Source: Thermacetogenium sp. UBA4966
GTDB lineage: Bacteria; Bacillota; DSM-12270; Thermacetogeniales; Thermacetogeniaceae
DNA length: 7,217 nt
Assembly: GCA_002397275.1 (NCBI GenBank)
Contig: DHAA01000113.1
Coordinates: 69,750-76,966, forward strand
Direction: 5' to 3'
Every line of letters begins with the position of its first letter. Within the stretch, counting starts at the first letter, position 1. The translations under genes and the position numbers were made by a program. Below are positions 1 to 5,393 of the stretch, piece after piece. Below the pieces are notes generated by a model that worked only from the letters and a program-made list of their open reading frames with translations, did not search any database and was not told the origin of the DNA.

Positions 1-1390
1 GAACGCTCTCCTCTATTATCCGGCCTAAAGGCACGGCCGTATCCGCCATCTCCGTTTTCCGCCAGTTCTGCACCGCCCCCTGACCATCCTTATCCTTTTC
101 ACTTCCTGCGAGATTGCTGAGCAGCCCCTCCGACTGATTCACATTTCCCAGGCGCAGCGCAAAGACGCTGTTGGCCAAAGCCTTCGCGCTCACTTTTTTG
201 GCGGCGCCGAGGCCGCTTATCTTGCCGGCGATTGTTCCCTTGCCGCCTTTCACATTCGCGCCGGGCAAGCCTATGCCGCTCCCTCCGGTAGGTGAATTGG
301 GGTCTGCGGCGGATTTGTTATTGTCTGTTTGCTCTTGCGGGTCTTGGTTTTGACTGTTGCATCCATTGTTGTCGGGATGTTTGCCGGAGCCTTTTTTAAC
401 TCCTTTGATCTTTATGCTCGTATTGGCGGCCGTTTGTTTTTTCCCTTGGCCTAGGTAGGATACCGTAATCTCCACATCACCCGTGCCTACGATAGTGACA
501 TTGCCCTCCTTGTCGACGGTCGCTACGTTGCTGTCGCTGCTTCTCCAAACGAGATTCTGCCTGATGTATTCCTCCACCAAATCGTCGGCCGCGCTGACGG
601 TGGCCGTGATACGGTACGTGCTTCCCACCTCTTTCTCCAGATCGGAAACGTCTGTCGTAATCGTCGGGCTTCCTCCCAGCATGACGTTGATGGAATGAAT
701 CCATTTGGCGGATCTGGAAGCGTTGCGTTCTAACGTATCAGTTTGACCGAACAGCAGGCGAAAACGCGTTAATGTTCTCTGTTTGGAGTAATCTATCTTA
801 CCGAAATCATCCCGTTCTTTATCCAGATGACGCTGCCAGTAGTCCGAAACAGCCATCATCGCGGGAACCGGCACGGCGCTTTCGGCAGCTCGTTCGTCAT
901 ATTCATCCGGAGCATAGTCCGGTTCATAATAACGAAAGACCAGATTGGGGTAATAGTAACGAGGTTTTTCAAGCAAAACTCTTTTAGTGAAATCTGTGTA
1001 GTAACCTTCTTTTTTATCATTTGTATAAAAATAAAACCTTTCAACAGAATTGAGATCGATACCTGCTGCCTGTATGATGGCGCTCAGAGGCGACCCTTTG
1101 GCATTATCCAGGCAGACTGACGGCATTTTGTCGATGTAGGAGTAGACAGCGGTGATCTGTCCCAGCGAAGCCAGTTCGTCGAGCGTAAATACCTTTTTCT
1201 GATAATAAGGGCCGCCGAGATAGCCGACGTTGATCGTCAGGAAATCCGCCTGAAGGCCTTCTCTGTCATCATCGTCAACAACAACGGACGCCTCGGCAGG
1301 CGCCCATGCCAAAGCAATTGTCAACAAAATCAATAATAGAGTAGTCGTTTTTTTTCTCAATCTTTTAATTGATCCGTTCCTCCTTTCCAT
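1..1390 (-). CDS. Secreted protein with molybdopterin-oxidoreductase-like domain and Big2 Ig-like domain (3' end cut off)
   Basis: The frame is open for 463 codons from ATG 1390 to the left edge, with no stop, so the C-terminus is missing. A basic start (KRLRKK, residues 9-14) and a hydrophobic stretch (17-29) ending near APAEA look like a secretion signal. Residues 52-240 resemble the sulfite-oxidase-type molybdopterin-binding fold of clostridial surface proteins, with landmarks GYLGGPYY (56-63), a hydrophobic LSAIIQAAGIDL segment (102-113), RFRLLFGQTD (209-218) and SRSAKWIHSI (225-234). I did not see a residue that proves cofactor binding. Residues 242-330 form a group-2 bacterial Ig-like domain (VWRSSDSNVATVD, then GTGDVEITVS). 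A polar Asn/Gln/Gly-rich linker follows (332-390). The product is probably extracellular. Big2 is fairly secure; the N-terminal assignment rests on remembered family resemblance and could be a non-catalytic relative. The start is uncertain (see the ribosome site at 1379-1384). Confidence 0.8.
   Translation of the reverse strand, partial: MERRNGSIKRLRKKTTTLLLILLTIALAWAPAEASVVVDDDDREGLQADFLTINVGYLGGPYYQKKVFTLDELASLGQITAVYSYIDKMPSVCLDNAKGSPLSAIIQAAGIDLNSVERFYFYTNDKKEGYYTDFTKRVLLEKPRYYYPNLVFRYYEPDYAPDEYDERAAESAVPVPAMMAVSDYWQRHLDKERDDFGKIDYSKQRTLTRFRLLFGQTDTLERNASRSAKWIHSINVMLGGSPTITTDVSDLEKEVGSTYRITATVSAADDLVEEYIRQNLVWRSSDSNVATVDKEGNVTIVGTGDVEITVSYLGQGKKQTAANTSIKIKGVKKGSGKHPDNNGCNSQNQDPQEQTDNNKSAADPNSPTGGSGIGLPGANVKGGKGTIAGKISGLGAAKKVSAKALANSVFALRLGNVNQSEGLLSNLAGSEKDKDGQGAVQNWRKTEMADTAVPLGRIIEESV
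1379..1384 (-). promoter_or_regulatory. AGGAGG ribosome site lying inside the annotated N-terminus
   Basis: A perfect AGGAGG lies 4-9 bases downstream of the A of ATG 1390, so it cannot serve that ATG. No good site precedes ATG 1390 or the in-frame ATG at 1438. In the same frame it is followed after 9 bases by ATT (1369) and after 18 bases by TTG (1360). Starting at ATT would give a compact signal peptide beginning IKRLRKK. A rare ATT start, or a sequence error that hides a normal start codon, would explain the arrangement. Confidence 0.4.
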
Positions 1391-1610
1391 CAATGCAAGA
1401 AAGTTACTATTCTGAAAGCAGCGTTTTGCTGTTTTCATCCATATATTCAGCCCTTTTTCAAAGGCCGGCAGGATTCCAGTGAAGCGACGATGTTATTAGG
1501 GACAAGTAGCAATCTCGCTGCGCCCGCAGAATAAACGGCTTGCGCTTAAGTTGTTGATGGAGCGAGCGAGCCCTGCTTACGGCGCATCTATTAATTTCCA
1601 ACCGCCTGCT

Positions 1611-1638
1611 ATCGTTATGCCCAGCCTAGCATAGCGAT
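1611..1638 (-). other. Leader hairpin overlapping a tiny SD-led reading frame
   Basis: On the minus strand the arms ATCGCTATGC and GCATAACGAT pair over nine positions with one C-A mismatch and an 8-base loop. A reading frame of ten codons (1647-1615, peptide MFYIAMLGWA) begins four bases after GGAGG (1656-1652), and its stop TAA lies in the 3' arm. This could be a leader peptide or attenuator for the gene starting near 1390, or the remains of a lost gene. The peptide is too short to judge from its content. Confidence 0.25.
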
Positions 1639-1642
1639 GTAA

Positions 1643-1671
1643 AACATATTACCTCCATAACAAAATATCAA
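1643..1671 (-). promoter_or_regulatory. Candidate sigma-A promoter for the molybdopterin-like gene
   Basis: Minus-strand TTGATA (1671-1666, five of six matches to TTGACA) is followed after exactly 17 bases by TATGTT (1648-1643, four of six to TATAAT). Transcription would begin near 1636 and leave a leader of about 245 bases before ATG 1390. This reading competes with the SD-led mini-frame, whose ribosome site would then lie inside the promoter. Confidence 0.3.
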
Positions 1672-1691
1672 TAAAATGGAACGATATATGA

Positions 1692-1739
1692 GTATGGGCG
1701 TAACTGACGCCTGCAGGCACAGCAGCTTGACCTGCATAC
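1692..1739. other. Compact three-way-junction inverted-repeat structure
   Basis: Three perfect helices nest with only two unpaired junction bases. An outer GTATG/CATAC stem (1692-1696 with 1735-1739) encloses a GGCGT/ACGCC hairpin (1697-1701 with 1707-1711, 5-base loop) and a CAGG/CCTG hairpin (1714-1717 with 1731-1734, 13-base loop). The pairing is Watson-Crick, so the fold is possible on either strand. The minus strand is more likely because the flanking terminators point that way. I recognise no known RNA class. Confidence 0.35.
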
Positions 1740-1751
1740 CGGCTGTTTCCG

Positions 1752-1786
1752 AAAAATAAAACCGGGGCGCGGAAATACACCTCGGT
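1752..1786 (-). terminator. Tandem terminator-like hairpin 2
   Basis: Minus-strand hairpin at 1786-1761: ten paired positions with a single A-C mismatch at position 5 (arms ACCGAGGTGT and GCGCCCCGGT) and a six-base loop, followed by TTTTATTTTT. It has the same design as the hairpin just upstream at 1804-1828, including the mismatch position. The U-rich tail is on the minus strand only. Confidence 0.6.
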
Positions 1787-1789
1787 TAT

Positions 1790-1828
1790 AAAATAAAACA
1801 AAAGCCGGGATGCGAAAAACACCTCGGC
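1790..1828 (-). terminator. Tandem terminator-like hairpin 1
   Basis: Minus-strand hairpin at 1828-1804: arms GCCGAGGTGT and GCATCCCGGC pair over ten positions (two G-U pairs, one A-C mismatch) around a five-base loop. A 14-base tail of T broken by one G and one A follows. It lies directly downstream of the hairpin cluster at 1843-1945, so it could be the expression platform of a regulatory RNA or the end of a small RNA. Confidence 0.6.
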
Positions 1829-1842
1829 TTACAAACTTCACC

Positions 1843-1945
1843 GTGATCTCCTTTCCGCATGGGAGGCATATCCGTTTCCAGATATACCCTATCGGCCCGG
1901 CCGCCATAGCTAACTACCGCCTGAGGACAGCGGGCTCGGAGTATT
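1843..1945 (-). ncRNA. Candidate structured regulatory RNA (riboswitch-like hairpin cluster), class unknown
   Basis: Reading the minus strand from 1945, CUCC (1941-1938) can pair with GGAG (1851-1848) and close a domain of three hairpins. The first is CCGCUG/CAGGCGG with a one-base bulge (1933-1917). The second is CUAUGGC/GCCGAUAG with a one-base bulge (1909-1889). The third is a ten-pair stem, GGUAUAUCUG with CGGAUAUGCC, capped by GAAA (1888-1865). The last two abut exactly. The GNRA cap exists only on the minus strand, which sets the orientation, and two terminators follow. This looks like an aptamer plus termination platform. A molybdenum-cofactor riboswitch would suit the downstream gene, but I cannot match its consensus from memory, so the class stays open. 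Nested ATG frames here have no convincing protein character. Confidence 0.35.
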
Positions 1946-2004
1946 TATTCTTATTCAATTATTAATGAGGCAATTCGTCATGCCGGGAGAAATTCCTGCT
2001 AAGT

Positions 2005-2021
2005 TGTGAAAAATATTCACA
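2005..2021. promoter_or_regulatory. 17-bp palindrome, Rex/CRP-like operator with unusual spacing
   Basis: TGTGAA and TTCACA are perfect inverted arms separated by AAATA. The arms match those of Rex (redox) operators, but Rex sites carry four central bases, not five. CRP sites have six bases between TGTGA and TCACA, and here there are seven. It lies about 65 bases upstream of the structured RNA on the minus strand, where a regulator could act. A chance palindrome cannot be excluded. Confidence 0.3.
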
Positions 2022-2163
2022 CTGCCTGACTGCCAAATAACCCCATCTATATGTACAGGTACAGGGCGGCGTTCCTAGGCGCTTAGCACAGGAGCGGCCT
2101 AAGTTGCAAATAGCTGTATATGAGGAGCGTTTGGGAGCGGCCATCTATGCTCGCGCTTGGCAG

Positions 2164-2235
2164 CCGGGAGGGATTGGTGGGCCGGCGTCTCGGAAATCGA
2201 CGGGAGCGGGGAGTGAGGAGAGGGGGAGAAGGGAC
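2164..2235 (+). repeat. G-rich tract beyond the terminator (copy 1), G4-capable on plus strand
   Basis: The plus strand has successive G runs, including GGG-N3-GGGG-N10-GGGGG-N4-GGG at 2202-2233. The minus-strand transcript would be C-rich and G-poor here, directly past the intrinsic terminator. A related tract occupies the same place behind the upstream gene (6946-6999), starting with a shared CCGG-GGG-TTGG-GGG pattern. Candidate roles are a Rho-loading backup terminator on the minus RNA or a quadruplex on the plus strand. Confidence 0.4.
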
Positions 2236-2279
2236 AGCAATATCTGCCATCCGCATGATAAAGAAGATGTTAGCAGATG

Positions 2280-2318
2280 AAAAATAGGGGCAATCCGTGA
2301 GGGCGGCGGATTGCCCCT
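2280..2318 (-). terminator. Rho-independent terminator of the surface phosphoesterase gene
   Basis: Perfect 12-bp stem, AGGGGCAATCCG with CGGATTGCCCCT (2318-2307 and 2297-2286), a nine-base loop, and ATTTTT after the stem on the minus strand. It begins 46 bases beyond the stop codon at 2365. A near-identical hairpin ends the upstream gene at 7064-7026. Confidence 0.9.
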
Positions 2319-2364
2319 GATCTTAATCTCAGGCGATCATTTGCGGGCGATTGTATGCGGCATG

Positions 2365-3166
2365 TTATGTCGTGTGTTTTTTCCTGAGCAGCAGATAGGC
2401 GGCGGCTAGTATCCCCGCGCCGCAGATAAGCGACCAGATGGCCATGGATGATCTGTCACCGGTGGCGGGGCCTTTTGTTTTCTCATTTTCTTTTTTGTCG
2501 CCGTTTTCGCTTTGGCTGATTTTATTCTCTGTCAGGAAGTAATCGGACAGGTGGGTGAGGGTAAAGCTGACATAGCCGTCCTTCACCGTTAATCCTGCGG
2601 CGATCTCTTCCGCCCGCTTTGTTTTTTCATTGAAATAGTGCAGGTTTAAGTTATCGCCGTCTTTGTATTTGTCTCCCACGTACACTCTTATTAATGCCGG
2701 CGCCGGCAGTTCCCCTTCGTAGGCGAAGGAGAGGTAGACGCTGTTTGCATCCCCGGCCAGCTTGTCGATGGCGGCTTTGTTATCGGTCGTAAAGGAGATC
2801 TTCAAGTCGATGTCGTCCATGGCAGGGTCAACTTTACTGCCGTCAAAGGTCCAGCTGTATAATACCTTGCCGTTTTTATCTTTCTTGACAAAGGTTACCT
2901 CTTTGCCCGAGTCTTTCATTGCTTTTAGAACATCTTGACTGAGTGTGGATGAATCTGTTATTTCTATGGTAACTGTTTTATCTTCTGATAACTTTATTTC
3001 TTCAGCAGTCAGCCGGGCGTCGGTTTTGATCTTGTCCAGCTGGGCTTTGGCTGCCGCTAAGGCGCTGTTTACAGCGTTGACGTCCGCCGCTTTGCCGATG
3101 GCGGTTTTTTCTGCGGTAATAGCGTCTGCCAGCTCAGTCTTTTGAGCATCGCGGTAATCGGAAGCA
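2365..3166 (-). CDS. C-terminal piece: FIVAR remainder, pre-anchor domain and sorting signal
   Basis: The frame is open from just after the second frameshift. It opens with ASDYRDAQKTELADAITAEK and the remainder of repeat 2, then LTAEEIKLSEDKTVTIEITD. A beta-rich domain ends in GYVSFTLTHLSDYFLTEN, a pattern seen just before the anchor in many clostridial surface proteins. A Lys/Glu/Asn-rich linker (KISQSENGDKKENEKTK) leads to GPATGD, a hydrophobic helix (IWSLICGAGILAAAYLLL) and RKKHTT. This is the layout of a sortase substrate, with Gly instead of Leu at the first motif position. An internal ATG at 2919 has no ribosome site, so it is not an independent gene. The sorting tail is copied at the end of the upstream gene (7217-7095). 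Confidence 0.85.
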
Positions 3167-3453
3167 TCTTATAGCTGTCGAGTTCATTTTTGGCTTTGGT
3201 TTTGGCCGCCGCCAGTTCTTCCGCTAGTTCCTCGGCAGTCAGCCGGGCGTCGGTCTTGATCTTGTCCAGTTCTGCTTTGGCTGCCGCTAAGGCGCTGTTC
3301 ACCGCGTCGACGTCCGCCGCTTTGCCGATGGCGGCTTTTCCTGCGGTAATGGCTGCCGTCAGCTCATCCTTTTGAGCTTGCCGGTAGTCGGCAGGATTCT
3401 TGTAACTGTCAAGCGTGTTCTTAGCTTCCTCTTTAGCCGTTGCCAGTTCGTCG
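3005..3453 (-). repeat. Two tandem FIVAR-type coding repeats
   Basis: Two adjacent units (3453-3235, 219 bases; 3234-3005, 230 bases) share long identical stretches, for example around the codons for KAADV-AVNSALAAAKA-LDKIKTDARLTAEE. Unit 2 carries an extra EELA block. Each unit encodes a roughly 75-residue helical segment with the DSYKN..DYR.AQK pattern of FIVAR-like surface repeats, a spacer or binding module. Unit 2 would be 231 bases (77 codons) but lacks one base, which is frameshift 2. Tandem identity makes this stretch prone to slippage and assembly error. Confidence 0.85.
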
Positions 3454-5393
3454 GCAGTCAGCTGAATGTCTTCAGGAGAACGGGGGCAGATCTCGTTTTC
3501 TCCCAGATAGGGCCAGGCGATGCCGGAAATATTTAAGACGTCCCCTGCCTTCAGATTGTCCTGGGGGCTGTATTTGGGCCTGACGTCGCCCGTATAAATG
3601 AGCAGTTTGCGCCCCTGCGTGTCCTCTGCATAGAATTCACTCGCTGCAACCTCTGTTACCTTCACATTTTTCACACCGACCAACTGATAATAATAAGAAC
3701 TCAGCTCCGGAATTTCCACCGCTTTAGGAGTCGGCGGCTGTTCGCCGGTAATTTGGATATTCTGCGCATCGTTTAAATGAAGCTGCCGCGTCTGGTCCCC
3801 GTCGGTGGCTACCTTTCCCCTTAAAGTGATCCTTTGCCCTTCTTCAAAAGCGGGTCTGCCCGCGCATTCGCCGGCCCACACGCTGATGCCGCCCGTTTTG
3901 TCCTGGATGATCGGCATCTGCCCGTCGGCAAAAGCAGCGGTCACGGTGGTTTCCACAGTAGCGTAGCGTCCGCGGAATTCGTCAAATTGGTCGTAGATCT
4001 CCTCAACGGTAATTGTTTTATCGGCAGCGAACTTATACGATTGCTCTTTGCTGAATATCTCCCCGTCCGCGGCCCGGTAGCCGACTTCAATTTTATGATA
4101 TTTGCCGTCGGGGACAATATTCAAGGCTGCCCTGCCTTCGTACCAGACACCTATTTTTTCCATGGACAGCGGCTGCCACTCGGACCCGTCGATTCTATAA
4201 AAGAGGTCTTTGATAAGCTGCGAGGCGTCGTAAGCCTGCACCTTGAGCGGCGCGCCGGCGTCGATAGCGACGTCCACAGGTGAAATGACGTTGATCTGCT
4301 TGTTAGCTCCCAGTTCCTTATAAAAGCTGAGCACTTCGCCGTCTTTACCGGGCAGGGGACAGACGAGGCGGTAGCCTAAGGGGGCGCCTGCTTTCCCCAC
4401 AATATCCCGCCACCAGGAACCGCAGAACGAACTGGTAGCCTGTTCCGGGAAACCGTTATCCACAGCTTCTTCGGTATGCCAGTGGCCGGAGAGCATCATT
4501 TTTACCTTATAGTCTTTCAGGAGATCGCGTATCTTCTCCCAGTCGTTCCAGTTGGAAGAAGGCTGGTGGAAGAATAAAATGATGTTTTTGTCTTTGTTTT
4601 TCTCCAGGTCCTCTTGCAGCCAGTTAAATTGCTCCTCGGGAAGGGATACGGTTCTTCCCGCCTCCAGGGGATCTAAAACGATATAGTGATAATCGGCCTG
4701 GTCAAATGAATAATGCGTGGCGAACCCTGTTTTTTCGGTGAAAAGACCGTCTCCAAAGTATTTTTTAAGCTCGTCAGGGATTTTTTCCTTGTCTTCCGGT
4801 TTTTTGTAGTACTTGCTCCCCCCCACATCGTGGTTGCCGGGGACTTGATAAAACGGTATTCCTTCCGATTTAATGGGATTTACAATGTCGTTCAGATAAA
4901 GGTCATACCACTCGATCCCTTTTTCCAGAGGGTTGGTTTCGGCCTTCAGCACCAGGTCGCCGGTAGTCACAACGAAGGAGGGGTCGAGGGCTTTTATTTC
5001 TTCCACAAATGGCTGAGCATAAGCCTGCGGATCGTATTTGCCTTGAAAAACCTTTTGGGCGTCTGCAAAATTACCGTAGTGCAAGTCGGTTACCTGAACG
5101 AACATATCCAGGGGGATATTGATCCTCCCTTCGATAGAGGCGCCGAAGGGCTGCTCCAGCTGTTTCAAATACTCGATCAAAGCGTCTAAATCCGTTGGGC
5201 CGGCTTCCCGCTCCGAGCCTTCTTTGAGGACGGTGAAGTTATCTCCTCCGTCCGCCAGGAAGCTGTTCACGGTCACGCTGTATGTTTGAGACGCTTGCAG
5301 AGGCTGACCGTTAATAAGGATATCGGCCGGATCCACCCGTTCGCCGGCCTCCTTGGCGGGATCCCAGGTATAGCTCAGGCCTGATACCTGCAA
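3069..5393 (-). CDS. Middle piece: end of 5'-nucleotidase domain, second metallophosphatase, OB-like domains, FIVAR repeat
   Basis: This frame has no ribosome site at its TTG and is the continuation of the upstream piece. It begins with LQVSGLSYTWD and GGDNFTVL, the closing part of the 5'-nucleotidase C-terminal domain. A second calcineurin-like phosphatase then has every motif: DLH (local 103-105), TGD (144-146), GNHD (186-189), His 276 and GHWH (303-306). Next come an Ig-like segment (367-456) and two OB-like domains (460-550, 560-645), similar in placing to the OB domain of Bacillus YhcR, although I see no thermonuclease domain. A helical FIVAR-like repeat (645-717) and most of a second follow. 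The frame is lost after ELDSYK (local 742) by one missing base, adding a 32-residue nonsense tail that ends at 3069. Confidence 0.85.
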   Translation of the reverse strand: MQVSGLSYTWDPAKEAGERVDPADILINGQPLQASQTYSVTVNSFLADGGDNFTVLKEGSEREAGPTDLDALIEYLKQLEQPFGASIEGRINIPLDMFVQVTDLHYGNFADAQKVFQGKYDPQAYAQPFVEEIKALDPSFVVTTGDLVLKAETNPLEKGIEWYDLYLNDIVNPIKSEGIPFYQVPGNHDVGGSKYYKKPEDKEKIPDELKKYFGDGLFTEKTGFATHYSFDQADYHYIVLDPLEAGRTVSLPEEQFNWLQEDLEKNKDKNIILFFHQPSSNWNDWEKIRDLLKDYKVKMMLSGHWHTEEAVDNGFPEQATSSFCGSWWRDIVGKAGAPLGYRLVCPLPGKDGEVLSFYKELGANKQINVISPVDVAIDAGAPLKVQAYDASQLIKDLFYRIDGSEWQPLSMEKIGVWYEGRAALNIVPDGKYHKIEVGYRAADGEIFSKEQSYKFAADKTITVEEIYDQFDEFRGRYATVETTVTAAFADGQMPIIQDKTGGISVWAGECAGRPAFEEGQRITLRGKVATDGDQTRQLHLNDAQNIQITGEQPPTPKAVEIPELSSYYYQLVGVKNVKVTEVAASEFYAEDTQGRKLLIYTGDVRPKYSPQDNLKAGDVLNISGIAWPYLGENEICPRSPEDIQLTADELATAKEEAKNTLDSYKNPADYRQAQKDELTAAITAGKAAIGKAADVDAVNSALAAAKAELDKIKTDARLTAEELAEELAAAKTKAKNELDSYKMLPITAMLKRLSWQTLLPQKKPPSAKRRTSTL

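Larger units (their letters stand above)
1946..2279. other. Intergenic stretch without a convincing gene
   Basis: I see no credible protein here. A 60-codon minus-strand frame (2144-1962) lacks a ribosome site and has a composition typical of chance reading. Visible elements are the palindrome at 2005-2021, the short repeat GAGCGGCC near 2091 and 2134, the tandem GTACAG GTACAG near 2050, a 7-base inverted pair CTGCCAA/TTGGCAG (2030-2036 and 2157-2163), and the G-rich tract from 2164. An AT-rich patch at 1942-1970 would be a plausible promoter site for the structured RNA, but no good hexamer pair is present. Confidence 0.5.

Noticed and set aside
1668..1907. Minus-strand 79-codon frame with a repeated RGVF..P.F peptide, partly preceded by AAGGAG and GTG
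   Set aside because: The repeated peptide is simply the translation of the two terminator hairpins, and the rest overlaps the stem cluster. A Cys/Arg-rich tail without family character suggests chance reading, although a small peptide from GTG near 1839 cannot be fully excluded.
1843..1945. Cyclic-di-GMP class I riboswitch
   Set aside because: A segment reading UAUGGCGGCCGGG recalls its 3' part, but the expected GACGCAAAGC core is absent and the GAAA hairpin lies on the wrong side.
1962..2144. Minus-strand 60-codon frame
   Set aside because: No ribosome site, low-quality composition and overlap with the palindrome and short repeats.
2030..2163. Small mobile element bounded by CTGCCAA / TTGGCAG
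   Set aside because: Only seven bases match between the ends, no target duplication is seen and there is no internal gene.
3834..5189. Plus-strand frames of about 150 codons opposite the phosphatase region
   Set aside because: Antisense shadows of a confidently assigned coding frame, with no ribosome site or domain.
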